A DNA stretch of 64,000 bases from Notospermus geniculatus (lineage: Eukaryota; Nemertea; Pilidiophora; Heteronemertea; Lineidae). The position numbers and the translations under genes are program-made. Below are positions 26,436 through 37,811 of the stretch, piece by piece. Below the pieces are notes generated by a model, which ran no database searches, was not told where the DNA came from, and saw only the letters and a program-made list of their open reading frames with translations. Location: positions 132,977 to 196,976 of the forward strand of contig NMRB01001190.1 in the NCBI GenBank assembly GCA_002633025.1, given 5' to 3'. The first letter of the stretch is position 1, and each line of letters begins with the position of its first letter.

Positions 26436-27895
26436 GTCCCCATCGGAATAGGAGGATCACCCTGATTCTAGTCGCCATTTCCAATCCCAGTTTGACCTTA
26501 TGATACCTGTGGCAAGGTCAAATCAGTGTTGCGGAGGGCGATGCCCTAATCACCTGTCATGTCGCATTAGAAGTTAAAATTGCACCTCTAACAAGCTGCA
26601 GGGCGTATGACCAGTTTAATTGGGCATGGTGGGCGCTGAGGCAGTCAACTCTGCTTCAAATCACAAGACTAACACGCCCCTCAGCATCTTTACAAAAAAA
26701 CTGACTGATATAATAGGCGAGGCGGATAGACACAGGCTAATTAGACGTGAGACCTGCTTCTGTCACCTAGTCCGGCTCTGTTCACCGAGCTCTTGACTTT
26801 TTGACATATCAACAAGTAGCTGATGGCGTGATATCGTAGAGAAAGAATCATTTATTGGTAAAAAAGCTACACTGTAGTGACAAGGCGAGTGGTATTGGAG
26901 TTGTGCTTTGCTATTGGCTCAATATCTGCTAATTTAGGCAGCATTCAAAAGGAGGGACTCACACAAGTTCTTTATCGCGTCACTGGGGCTTTGTGACCGT
27001 TGGAATGGTGGCACCCCCTTACGACTAGAAAAATAGAGCTCAACCTTTACCTCGCCTTTCTTCAGCGTGTCTCGGTTTGATGTCCCTTGAACTTAAAGCT
27101 GACCTATTTCCATTACCCACCTCATAGTGACAAAAATGCTGCTCGCCATAGGGGAACAATTGAATATCCTTCTTCCTCTCCTCACGGTTGCATGGCAGCG
27201 ACACCTAGTGTCTGAAGATGTCGTTTGAAGAATGACCTGCCGCGCCAATGTTACTCTATGCGGTGGGGGCATGGAAACAGGTCAGCTTTAAGGCGAGATG
27301 CCGATCTTCGTTGTTTGTTGGACAATCCTGCCCTGCTGATAGTTGAGAAGACGTTCGTCCTGGGTGGAATGTTGAGTGTCTGCTACGGCCAATCGGTCCT
27401 CTTTCCACTCCAAGAACATCTGTTTCTATCGCCCTATTTCTACAACAACCTTTCCAATGATAGAGTCTTGATCCTGATTCTGATCTCGTAAGACGACCCG
27501 AACATCTGGCCTAGTGTCAAACACTCGTCGACTGTGTTCAATATGGTTACACAGAGTCCTACACATTCTGAGGATAAGAATTCTCCCTCGTCCACCAATT
27601 GATCCCCTTTATTGATCAGAGAATATTTGATCAGCTACCGATAGTAGTCGGTATCAGCAATATCTGACTGTAAGCTGTTGGGGACAATGAAAAGAAAACA
27701 ACTTAGCGAGAATGGTTGTGGATTTCACCGTGTTCTACCAATGCATCTGACAAGCATGGCGAGGAAGGCAAAGGTTTGGAAATCAACCATGCCCTGAGAA
27801 AGGCACAAGTTTGGAAGTCAAGCATGCCCAGTGATACGGGCGAAGGATTAGAAGCCTTACGAACATGGACTAACATTTGCAGGTTTCCATTGTCT

Positions 27896-27969
27896 GGCCT
27901 CGTGGCTTAGTTGGTTAAAGCGCCTGTCTAGTAAACAGGAGATCTCGAGTTCGAATCTCGACGAGGCCT
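27896..27969 (+). tRNA. trnT-AGU: tRNA-Thr (anticodon AGU)
   Basis: A 74-nt cloverleaf: acceptor GGCCTCG/CGAGGCC with discriminator T, D arm GCTT/AAGC, anticodon stem CCTGT/ACAGG with loop CTAGTAA (anticodon AGT), variable AGATC and T arm TCGAG-TTCGAAT-CTCGA. Internal A and B boxes are intact, there is no intron, and T runs a few bases downstream can serve as Pol III terminator. It closely resembles animal tRNA-Thr-AGT. A second gene lies 2,086 bp downstream. Confidence 0.97.
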
Positions 27970-28620
27970 ATTTTTCTCGTTTTTTTTCGTTTTTTTTTCT
28001 TTTTACTAGGTTTTGCTTCGCCGTCGCCTCGTGACTTTCTGCCCGTTGGGCACGAAGACGGGAAGAGAGATTTTCGAATTAATCCAAACCTCCATCTCCC
28101 ACACTCTGCCCCGTCCTGGAGGGTCATGCCCACGCTAAGCCAGGTCATTCCGTCAGGTTCGGCGTAATATCTTGCATTACCAGTCAGCACGCCTTGGTGG
28201 GTTTCCCTCACGGTCAGTTGGTTGCGTGACAGTCCAATATGCAGACGGATAAATTGTATTGTCACAACTGATCGTCATCTGCGGGCAAATTGGCTAAACG
28301 GCGTCCGTGGAAGCCGCCCTTCGTTGATTTGGATTACCGACGGGGCTGTGACCACAGCTGCGCCTGGTACAGGACCTAATCAAGTCGGTCTAGGTCCCCC
28401 CCTTCTTAGAGTTGTCAGGAATGGATCACTGCCAGTTTCTTTGGCTCTGGACACCGGGATGTGGGAAGCTTGATTCCCTCACTTGGCAACCCTTGTTATG
28501 TGACTGCTCCAGTGGTGTAGTGCCACTGGTCTCTCACTATACCGTTCAGGAGGTCCAGGACTCGAATTCTGCAGGCTACATCCCTTTGCCTGCTCTTGCC
28601 AGCTGTCAGAATGGGTAGCA

Positions 28621-28654
28621 TCACGAGGCACCCCCCACCCCCACCCCCACCACN
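28621..28654 (+). repeat. Low-complexity C/A tract ending in an isolated N
   Basis: CACCCCCCACCCCCACCCCC with an N at 28654. Unlike the other single Ns, the flanks are not copies of each other, so this is probably an ambiguous base after a difficult homopolymer. Confidence 0.8.
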
Positions 28655-29981
28655 GCGCCTTCGGACTTGGCGTTTTTCAAAACGCATGGCGATCTGATAA
28701 CTCGCACCATTCATCATAGGTCCTTGCAAATAGGACGTCAGAAACCTGCAACTAGGCCATTATTTCTGGCCGTTTTATCGTACGGCGTATTGATAACGCC
28801 CATCAAAAGAATAACGTCATTATTCAAATGCCCAGGAATTTCTCAATTTTGTATTTTTATTCCTCGCGCCTGTTCTGGAGATAGGCCACGATCCTCCGTC
28901 CATGTGAGCTGACCAGGGAGGAGATTGAAGACTTTATCAGATCGTTTTCATTCAATCTTTTCTGATGGCGTGGATGATTGCCATTGAAAAGGCATCAACC
29001 TTCCGCTCGTGGCAAACATGTCATTTCTAAGGTATCAAATACGAGAAGCCTTCAACTGAATCCTCTCCCCTGACAGGTTGTTACTGATACCTTAGTAATA
29101 CCATACCATCACGGTAGGTAAAAAATATCCCTAACAGATAAGATGACACTGACAGTTAGAGGCAACCAAGACGGTATCTCCTGAGATATGCTGGCTTTTT
29201 CCCTTCATTGAATGACGGGGTATCTGTGTTTTAATCGTTGAAGCTCACGGCAAATAAACTAAGAGGCATTGAATATGATAGGATTTTTCACTGGCCAGCA
29301 AACTGTCAGTGTGGATGGAAAATACATGAAGAATGGATGGGATTTTAAAGTACGTTTTCTTGAGCAAAAACATCTTAAGCCAGTTCTATGACTTGATGTA
29401 TGGCTAATAAACCAGCCCAATTTGTACCTGCACCAAGTCTGTTGGCAGTGTTGTCTCCTAAACAACATCACTCCCAAGTTATGATGTTCAGAAGGCGATC
29501 AGATGTCAGAAATCACAAACAAGCGGATTTAATCTTCTCCCGGCCAAATCTCTGCGATGTTATCTGAGACTCTTTGGCAGGTTAATCGGCGTTGGACGGT
29601 CGTGGCCATCTTGGTTTGACTTGCTGCAGGCTTCACACTTCTTCTACCAGCAGCAAAAGTCACCGGGCAGATCATAAGGTTGATCTGAGTCTCAAAAAGG
29701 CTAAAAAGGACTCCGACGATTTCAAAGTCCTGACCAAGCTGGCGACTCTGTAATCTACCCAGCCTCAGCAGCATGCTTAAACTGAAAGAACCGTGCTTAA
29801 AATGTAACGCCTAAAAATGTAAGAAACTAGTTTACGATGTTGCTCATAGATGTCCGTTCTGTCGACCATGTAATCTCGCGCGAGAGTTTGTGTACAGGAT
29901 TGTTTTAGGGTACTCCAGCAAATCGGCGTCGTTGGTCAGATGCTTAAAGCAGGCCACGTATTGAACAGGCAATGACAGCTC

Positions 29982-30055
29982 GGCCTCGTGGCTTAGTTGG
30001 TTAAAGCGCCTGTCTAGTAAACAGGAGATCCCGAGTTCGAATCTCGGCGAGGCCT
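29982..30055 (+). tRNA. trnT-AGU: tRNA-Thr (anticodon AGU), second gene
   Basis: A 74-nt cloverleaf like the gene at 27896, with anticodon loop CTAGTAA. It differs only in the first T-stem pair: T:A in the first gene is C:G here (CCGAG/CTCGG), a compensatory change that keeps pairing. The immediate downstream T run is short (TTT); a ten-T run starts about 44 bp further on. Flanking DNA is not duplicated, so this is a separate gene rather than an allele copy. Confidence 0.97.
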
Positions 30056-31443
30056 ACTCTTTGTTACTGTCAACAATATCCTTATTTACTTGCTCGCCTT
30101 TTTTTTTCTTGCCAGGGCCTCGGGTGTCTCTGTCAAACCTTTTATTTTCCAGACAGCTTTCACCAGAGCTCAGCTTACCATTTAATATTTTGCTATCCTG
30201 CGGCGCCGACGCCATGTATAACCGTTTTAAACGCATACGAACGCACGAGACGTATGGACGAATCCGAGGTCCGCTTTGCCTTGGAGCAAACCTTACCATT
30301 ATGTACCCTTCAATTAATGACTATGTGCACTGGGTTTCTGTTTGGCCATTTGTCTCTCAACCGAATCAGTATTAATCATGCTCAACCCACAGGAGCAATC
30401 AGCCTGCGTTGGGGACCCGCTGGCTCTCCGGTTCCCAGATAGCCCATCTTGACGATATCCGTCTTCATTCCTCCGACATGTTGGATGGCTGTTGAATCGG
30501 ACGATCTCTGTGATTTACATGTAGTCTACTCTTTGAGTAAACAGTCTCTATTGATAGTTTAGAGTTCGGTAGGCTATTCGATCTTGTCGTCTACTAATTC
30601 TAGGCTCCTTTAGAATATGAGGCGATGACGCGGGAATGGTTTTCTCTCCTCGTGCAGGAGAGCCGAAACTGAGTTGTCCAATCACAAGAGGTGCTGCTCC
30701 ACGTGACAGTGTAGTTGGCTTTCTATTGGCAACTCCACCATGACGAAACAATGGCCGTCGTTTGTGTCATTGGTCTCGCCGTAAAGCCTATGGACCCCAT
30801 CAGTGGTAATGAAACCAACAATAAAGTGATAAGGAAATCCACAATAGGATTATCCTTAGCCTTGCCCATTGTAAGCCTATTCACAAGAGCAACTCTTACG
30901 TGAAGAAGCAACTTTAGTCTTATGATTGTATGGTGATTGAGGTTGCATGTGCAGGCAGATGATGCCTGATGATTGGACTTTCAATGGTGGATTTGCAGCG
31001 CATGCGCAGTGAGCCCACTTTTATCTTTAGCCGCAAAGGGCGCTGCAGGTCGTGCTGGCTACCAGTGTTCTTTCATGACCGCATGAAGTTGTGTCACCAT
31101 AGCTATAAAACGTGATGGCGTTTCGAGGAGTTATAGCTGAATGTATCTTTAGTTTGGAGACATAGCGAATAATGTGTCTCGTCATAAGCATCGCTAACTG
31201 CTACATAATTGATGAAGTACATTGTCATTCTCCACTCCCTGTAGATTACTGCTGACTCAAACACATTCGTTTCCGTCAGACACAAGTCCTTGCACCACCT
31301 CAAGTGTCCTGCTTCCGCAAACACCATGTTTAAACGATTCAATGGCGCCTCACTTTATAACACTGAGCCATTCAGGCATTGAAACTTGCTGTTAAAACAG
31401 AATAATTGATGAAGTCGAAAGAGAGAATGTGTTTGGCATTATA

Positions 31444-31655
31444 GAGGTTTTTCACGTGACGTCACATTTCCATGACGACATATTTGCCGTCAAAATGTCA
31501 AGCGACGTCACGACATGAACACATCGTCAACACACAGATCGTGACGTCAAAATGTCATGACGTGACAGTTTTCACGTCGTCGCCGGCCATTTGACGGCCA
31601 ACATGGCTGATTCTTTGCAGTCACGTGACCTTTGTGACGTCAGTGAAGGCCTCTC
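31444..31655. mobile_element. CRE-rich fold-back element family 2, allele 1
   Basis: About 210 bp starting GAGGTTTTTCACGTGACGTC and ending near GTGACGTCAGTGAAGGCCTC, preceded by TA. It contains two perfect TGACGTCA palindromes at the termini (about 31458 and 31635), further CGACGTCA and TGACGTC sites, and CACGTGAC E-box motifs. Relatives at 55601 and 56748 show TA on both sides. Confidence 0.7.
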
Positions 31656-32190
31656 TCCATTAACCGATTACGGTTGGTTCTGGTTCATCAGAATCCGTCT
31701 TGATGTGGAAATGAGCACATCCCGGTTGACCTTAGATCCAATCAGGGCATCAGGTGACCTAATGATCTACTCCAGGCCCGCAATTGCGCCAGTGTCTCAG
31801 CCCTAACGAGCTCAATAAGATCCCCAGTCTCTCGCATTCATTTAGGCTGGTCCACCTTAGCTACAAACATCACCGAATCGTATTACTGGCTTGAGGTGAT
31901 TGGCTATCAGGATGTGGGATGATGAAAACTGTGTGAGAGACGGTGGTGGCATGTTTGGGGACCGACCCGCGAAAAGCCGGCTGGCCAGTCCCTGGAACCA
32001 CGAGTCATAGGTCAGATGAGTACGAGAATAGATGGGTTCCGCTAGCAATCTTACCAAAAATAGGTCATCACCATGGGAATTTTCTTTTAGCGTGACGTGA
32101 TTGGTCAGTGGGGGAAATCCCCATGACGATGACCTCATTTGGCAAGATGGCTGCTAGCGAAACTCATCGAACCTTCCCACACTACATGAC

Positions 32191-32252
32191 ATTTATCCCG
32201 ACAGGGCGGCGCTGCGAGCGGTTCTACTGAAGATGTAAAAAGAACAGATTCT
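32191..32252. mobile_element. Fold-back family 1 fragment beside exon A (allele 1)
   Basis: TTTATCCCGACAGGGCGGCG and CTGCGAGCGGTT match one end of family 1. It ends about 35 bp before the exon A acceptor, directly abutting the pyrimidine tract. The rest of the element is missing. Confidence 0.65.
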
Positions 32253-32286
32253 CTCTCATTCTCTTCCGTCTGCTTTCCCTTTCCAG

Positions 32287-32445
32287 GTGAGAATAGCACA
32301 AAAACACGAACCAAACTGCCCATCCTCGTCTTCATCCATGGTGAGTCCTACGCCATGGGGACCGGCAATGCTTACGACGGGAGTGTCCTGGCAAGTTTTG
32401 GAGAGGTTATTGTCATCACACTCAACTATCGCCTTGGTGCCTTGG
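32287..32445 (+). CDS. NLGN: Neuroligin exon A, first copy (oxyanion-hole region)
   Basis: This 159-bp phase 1-1 exon follows a pyrimidine-rich tract ending in ttccag and is followed by the donor gtaagt. It encodes about 53 residues centred on [12 protein letters not shown] and ending in the block [12 protein letters not shown]. In carboxylesterases this segment forms the first central beta strands and the oxyanion-hole loop (HGG in enzymes, HGE here). GTGN after the loop is typical of neuroligins. Frame and phase agree with exon B. The protein is identical to the second copy at 34048-34206; the differences between them are silent. A fragment of fold-back family 1 (about 32191-32252) lies directly upstream of the acceptor tract. 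Confidence 0.9.
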
Positions 32446-32563
32446 GTAAGTCGCCGATTTGTTTACTTGTCAAGGAAAACTTTCTTTCATAGTCCAGGAC
32501 GTGATGAACGAAGACTCTTTCGAAGACATTTTCACCAAAATCAACAGATTTTCGACTCATTCT

Positions 32564-32645
32564 TTAACCCTATAACACCTGGAGCCACCCAATGGCGCCT
32601 CCAGGTGTTATAGGGTTAACCCTATATCAGGTGTTATAGGGTTAA
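32564..32645. mobile_element. TTAA-flanked hairpin insertion, present in one allele only
   Basis: 82 bp bounded by TTAA on both sides, with a third TTAA at 32616-32619. TTAACCCTATAACACCTGG pairs with CCAGGTGTTATAGGGTTAA, and a partial second hairpin follows. TTAA targets and CCCT-type ends are hallmarks of piggyBac-class elements. The matching site in the second allele (near 34320) lacks it. Confidence 0.72.
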
Positions 32646-33204
32646 GAGAGCAGCGAACGTCACGCACTTTCATGCGAATCATGACCAAGCTGAAATCAAT
32701 TCCCCTGTTCTCCCCGAATCTCGCCAATAAACGATGCAAAACGAGAACAGAGATAAATCGCCGCATATATCAATAAGAATTTCATCCGCGCCATTTATCT
32801 CAAGTTACAAATTGAACTTGTTATCTTTTGAATAATCATGTCATATATTCAAATTGAAAATCGAATAAAAAATCAATTGATCTGCCTTAGTCACATAACC
32901 AAAGAACAGTAAGCACTTTGGCGGGTTGGAGAATTTTTAAATTTAATCAATTTGGATTCTGTGAACCGCTTTTTGAAAAATGATTTAATTGAGTCACAGC
33001 TTAATCAAATCTTCAGGCATACTGTTCTGGGTTTTTCTCTAATAAGCAGGATGGGGGTTAAAAATGACATACACCCACGTTCTCAGACATGTTACCAATA
33101 CGAACTTTTAAAAGCGAGCAAATTTTGCAATTTCTTAGAGCGAANTTGCTGTTAAAACAGAATAATTGATGAAGTCGAAAGAGAGAATGTGTTTTGTCAT
33201 TATA

Positions 33205-33417
33205 GAGGTTTTCACGTGACGTCACATTTCCATGACGACATATTTGCCGTCAAAATGTCAAGCGACGTCACGCCATGAACACAGCGTCAACACACAGATC
33301 GTGACGTCAAAATGTCATGACGTGGCAGTTTTCACGTCGTCGCCGGCCATTTGACGGTCAACATGGCAGGTTCTTTGCAGTCACGTGACCGTTGTGACGT
33401 CAGTGAAGGCCCTCTCT
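33205..33417. mobile_element. CRE-rich fold-back element family 2, allele 2
   Basis: Allelic counterpart of 31444-31655. It differs at a few sites (for example CGCCATGAACACAGC here, CGACATGAACACATC there) and retains the terminal TGACGTCA motifs. Confidence 0.7.
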
Positions 33418-33950
33418 CCATTAACCGATTACGGTTGGTTCTGGTCCATGAGAATCCGACTTGATGTGGAAATGAGCACATCCCGGTTGACCTTAGATCC
33501 AATCAGGGCATCAGGTGACCTAATGATCTACTCCAGGGCCGCAATTGCGCCAGTGTCTCAGCCCTAACGAGCTCAATAAGATCCCCAGTCTCTCGCATTC
33601 ATTTAGGCTGGTCCACCTTAGCTACAAACATCACCGAATTGTATTACTAGCTTGAGGTGATTGGCTATCAGGATGTGGGATGATGAAAACTGTGTGAGAG
33701 ACGGTGGTGGCATGTTTGGGGACCGACCCGCGATAAGCCGGCTGGCCAGTCCCTGGAACCACGAGTCATAGGTCAGATGAGTACGAGAATAGATGGGTTC
33801 CGCTAGCAATCTTACCAAAAATAGGTCATCACCATGGGAATTTTCTTTTAGCGTGACGTGATTGGTCAGTGGGGGAAATCCCCATGACGATGACCTAATT
33901 TGGCAAGATGGCTGCTAGCGAAACTCATCGAACCTTCCCACACTACATGA

Positions 33951-34012
33951 CATTTATCCCGATAGGGCGGCGCTGCGAGCGGTTCTACCGAAGATGTAAA
34001 AAGAACAGATTC
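33951..34012. mobile_element. Fold-back family 1 fragment beside exon A (allele 2)
   Basis: Same fragment in the second allele copy, reading TTTATCCCGATAGGGCGGCG. Shared by both alleles, so the insertion is older than their split. Confidence 0.65.
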
Positions 34013-34047
34013 TCTCTCATTCTCTTCCGTCTGCTTTCCCTTTCCAG

Positions 34048-34206
34048 GTGAGAATAGCACAAAAACACGAACCAAACTGCCCATTCTCGTCTTCATCCAT
34101 GGTGAGTCGTACGCCATGGGGACCGGCAATGCTTACGACGGGAGTGTCCTGGCAAGTTTTGGAGAGGTTATCGTCATCACACTCAACTATCGCCTTGGTG
34201 CCTTGG
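34048..34206 (+). CDS. NLGN: Neuroligin exon A, second (probably allelic) copy
   Basis: Same length, phase, splice sites and protein as the exon at 32287-32445. The flanking intron sequence matches for about 1.7 kb, from 33146 to 34824. The first copy ends at the single N at 33145. Continuous similarity through non-coding DNA suggests an allele placed in tandem by the assembler, not a duplicated exon under selection. If real, including both would insert 53 residues in frame and duplicate the oxyanion-hole strand, which the fold would be unlikely to tolerate. Confidence 0.85.
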
Positions 34207-34857
34207 GTAAGTCGCTGGTTTTTTACTTGTCAAGGAAAACTTTCTTTCATCGTCCAGGACGTGATGAACGAAGACTCTTTCGAAGACATTTTCACCAAAA
34301 TCCGACAGATTTTCAACTCATTTTTGAGAGCAGCGAACGTCACGCACTCTCATGCGAATCATGACCAAGTTGAAATCAATTCCCCTGTTCTCCCCGAATC
34401 TCGCCAATAAACGATGCAAAACGAGAACAGAGATAAATCGCCGCATATATCAATAAGAATTTCATCCGCGCCATTTATCTCAAGTTACAAATTGAACTTG
34501 TTATCTTTTGAATAATCATGTCATATATTCAAATTGAAAATCGAATAAAAAATCAATTGATCTGCCTTAGTCACATAACCAAAGAACAGTAAGCACTTTG
34601 GCGGGTTGGAGAATTTTTAAATTTAATCAATTTGGATTCTGTGAACCGCTTTTTGAAAAATGATTTAATTGAGTCACAGCTTAATCAAATCTTCAGGCAT
34701 ACTGTTCTGGGTTTTTCTCTAATAAGCAGGATGGGGGTTAAAAATGACATACACCCACGTTCTCAGACATGTTACCAATACGAACTTTTATAAGCGAGCA
34801 AATTGTGCAATTTCTTAGAGCGAACGTGGGAACCAGAGGCCTGACTGGCTGAGTCAT

Positions 34858-34910
34858 GGTCACGTGACTTTTTACATGGTCACGTGACTTTTGACATGGT
34901 CACGTGGGTT
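34858..34910 (+). promoter_or_regulatory. Three CACGTG E-boxes at exact 20-bp spacing
   Basis: CACGTG starts at 34861, 34881 and 34901 in repeated units ATGGTCACGTGACTTTT. The first two are TCACGTGA-type sites of MITF/TFE/USF factors. They lie in the neuroligin A-B intron. A three-unit minisatellite explains the spacing equally well. Confidence 0.4.
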
Positions 34911-35948
34911 TATGTCATATAGAGGTGAAACGATCATACGGTGTACGTTGTGCAAAACCACAAGTCTCTCCATGCAAATCTTGAGCTTTTTTGAATCGAA
35001 TAAATTGTAATGTCCCGTGAACATACTGTCAATTCGAGCTGGTTTTCCCCTGAGTTATGCAAACACCTAGCAAGATTTCCCCACTTAAACCTCTCGATTA
35101 CTGTGTAAATCACGAAATCTGCGCAGAGACACGTTCCCATTTCTAAAGGGAAAGATTTGTGGGTTATTCTGATGGCATCCCGCAAGAAATTCCAGCCGAA
35201 TCTGGCTTGCAAATTCTATTGGGCAATAAATAACGACAGCCGTAAAGCAGGCTGTTGCAATTGGCTATGACGGCAATCGGAAGTTGGTCGCGCTATAACA
35301 ACTCGAGGCAAACTTCTGATTCTCCTAAATTTCCTCTCGACCTTATTCTATTACTGTTTATCACATGTTGGTCTCTATTCACGCGGGTAGTCGCTACGTA
35401 AGCCCAGACATGATCAGCATTAGACTGAGCCAAGCAAGCATTAAATACCGGGCACTCAACACCTTCAGCACTGCAGTACAATTTGTACAGAGCATACAGT
35501 GCATAATCCTAGAAAAGTAGCTATCTCATCTGATTTTTTTCTCTGTTTTTTTTCACCTTTGATGTCGCGCCAGAAGAACCCTTACAAATGTTGCTAAAAG
35601 AAACAAGAAGTTACATGTATTGTAGCATCCTTTGTTGCTGTCCTTAGGGTTCGCTGCCCTGATATCACATTATGACGACATTCTTGCTGACTTCTCTCCT
35701 TTTTAAAGCCTGATCAAGTCAAAATCATTGAATTCAAGAAAAAGTAGGTCAGCGACCAAACACTGGCCAATAGCATTACACCATTGATCTATAACAAACC
35801 TTCTGACCAATCAAATTGAAAGCTACCAAACTGTAACAAATCTCATTCGCTATGCCAGTCACGTGATTGGAAAATGGCGGCAAAAGATGGGAAACACTAA
35901 AACTGCTTGAGTAAATCATGGCTTCGTTCATCGCTCCTCAAATCGGGC

Positions 35949-36146
35949 TCACTCGCCAAGGTAACTGTACCGAATAGAATCCCAAACGTGCTCGAATTCA
36001 AATGAATTTTTTTCTTTATCAGCGGTGCCTGTACCAAGCTGGCTTTTTTCACATTCACCGTCTACTTTTCGTTTTTTCTCTCCAATAGAAGAGACTTTAT
36101 TGCTTGTGGAAGAAATATCCTTGGAACGTGAGTTGGTTGAAGCCAT
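35949..36146 (-). CDS. Candidate small antisense frame in neuroligin intron, unrecognised
   Basis: A minus-strand ATG at 36146 in good context (CAGGGATGG) opens 65 codons beginning MASTNSRSKDISSTSNKV, with a basic GEKKRKVDGE stretch resembling a nuclear-localisation signal and ending FEHVWDSIRYSYLGE. A donor-like GTGAGC overlaps the last codon, so it could be a first coding exon of an antisense gene. No family recognised. It lies in single-copy sequence, so there is no allele copy to compare. Confidence 0.22.
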   Translation of the reverse strand: MASTNSRSKDISSTSNKVSSIGEKKRKVDGECEKSQLGTGTADKEKNSFEFEHVWDSIRYSYLGE

Positions 36147-36699
36147 CCCTGATTGAGCTCTGATTTAAAGCAGATAAAGACATTTCGCCGCATTTTTCAA
36201 CTTTTTTGTTAATTTTTTTACATCACGTAGGCAGTTGAAATCAAATTTACCGCCTCAGTTCTTACTGGGTGTGCAGTAAGTTACCAAATGAAGAGAAATG
36301 AACGACAGAAGGTGAAAAAGGCGTCTAGAGAGGAATGACCTGGTGACACAGACTGGAATGTATCACTGGAGAGAGAGGGAGGGATGGCTGATCCACAGCC
36401 CCCAAAGTGGAGTTGGGAATTGAGCCCTTTTAAGGTGGACCTTGACCGGACACCGTCAAAGCGTTTTTATCCCCGCAGGATAAAATAGTTCTCGGAAAAC
36501 GATTCGAAAGTGACAAGTGACTTTCTCTCTTTCAATGATATTGCGAGTCGCCCAAAGTTGACAGAGGCAGATGGATTATTGTCCAATGAATTTGGAACTA
36601 TCTATCTTCAAAGTCAAACGTTCTGCAGACATTACGATATAATCGCTTAGAGCCTCAATATTTTCAGGGTTTGGCATGTTTTGAGTTACCATTTTTCGG

Positions 36700-36762
36700 C
36701 GTGGCGCCATCTTGAAACAACAGAAAATTGTAATATTTTTATTGTTTCAAGATGGCGCCACG
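36700..36762. repeat. Perfect 21-bp inverted repeat with 21-nt loop
   Basis: Arms 36700-36720 and 36742-36762 are exact complements centred on GCGCCATCTTGAAACAA / TTGTTTCAAGATGGCGC. The loop is AT-rich. Each arm holds an AAGATGGCGCC motif resembling a YY1 site. Lies in the neuroligin A-B intron. Confidence 0.85.
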
Positions 36763-37612
36763 AAACTTCAAACTCTCATCCAATCAGCTGTCCGCAAGGG
36801 AAAACAGAACTTTCTTTTATGAGACCATCAAATCAAGTTCCAATTACCGTCATCAGGCAGAGATCATGTCGACTGATAGCCAATCAGAAAGTTCACAAAA
36901 GTCCTCAGTCATTGCGAGATGTAACAAGAGATGTAATTGGTCGACGCCAATAACTCACAAGCAATCAGAAAGCGCGTCACAAGTGGTACTTTTGTCCGAT
37001 TGCCGTCCATCTTTTTAATCATTCGGACAAGTCAATAACCGATACGGTCACGTGATTGATAGATTGGATTGTTTTTCATGCAAAAAGAACGATCGAGTAG
37101 TTTTTCCCAAAACGACAAAAATACATGGTCAATAGTTGTTTTATCTTGTGACACCGAGCCAGTCATCCAGATTAGTTGTGGTTGTTGTTTTGCAATAAAT
37201 CATACATCGTTTCCCACGGGACCGGGGAGCAATCACAGCCTGCCTCGTAAGACGATATGAAAGCTAAAGCGTTATTGAACGCCTTCATGCTTATAATTAC
37301 AGAGGATAGATTCCCTCATAAAACGCTTTATTAATAAAACTTTTTTTCTTTTTGGAAGTAGAAGCTGCGTTCCAGGTAAACCGTGCATCTCTCATAGTGC
37401 TGGCAATTTATTGAGGAATAACGGGGAATTTCACGCTTGCCTCGGCAAGGGGGATTTCAAACCCATCCTTCATAAAATGCAGATAGCGTGGGTTGTTTGA
37501 TACAGGCATCAGTAACCCACCGGCTCGAGCACCAAGCAAACCCTTCCTTATCCGAACGCCAGAGAGAAACAGGGATTTACTTGGTCCGGTTTCCTCCTAC
37601 ATTACAATACAG

Positions 37613-37811
37613 TGGGGGACTTTCCTGCCGTTAGAGGCCACCACCAGTTAGCAGTCCTAGAACGTCAGGAAATTTGACGTCAGAGAGAAGAAGTGCACGC
37701 CAGGACGTCATCCATAATGACGTGGAGGCCATTGCTTACGTCTGTGACATCAAATTTTATGACGTTCTGGACCCGCCAACAGGCGGCCTCTAACGGCAGG
37801 AATGTCTCCCA
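37613..37811. mobile_element. Fold-back element family 3, long copy
   Basis: Terminal inverted repeats GGACTTTCCTGCCGTTAGAG (left) and CTCTAACGGCAGGAATGTC (right). Interior has AAATTTGACGTCAGAG and ATCCATAATGACGTGGAGG. Lies in the neuroligin A-B intron. Confidence 0.72.

Larger units (their letters stand above)
25743..31385. other. Non-coding stretch with two tRNA genes
   Basis: Apart from fold-back copy e, the two tRNA-Thr genes and the low-complexity tract at 28621, nothing was recognised. Expected upstream neuroligin exons (signal peptide, EDCLYLN-type block) were not found here. Confidence 0.5.
31386..34824 (+). repeat. Adjacent near-identical pair split by N at 33145, carrying exon A twice
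   Basis: 31386-33144 (1,759 bp) and 33146-34824 (1,679 bp) match from TTGCTGTTAAAACAGAAT to TTTCTTAGAGCGAA. The length difference is almost entirely the 82-bp TTAA hairpin in the first copy. Confidence 0.93.
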
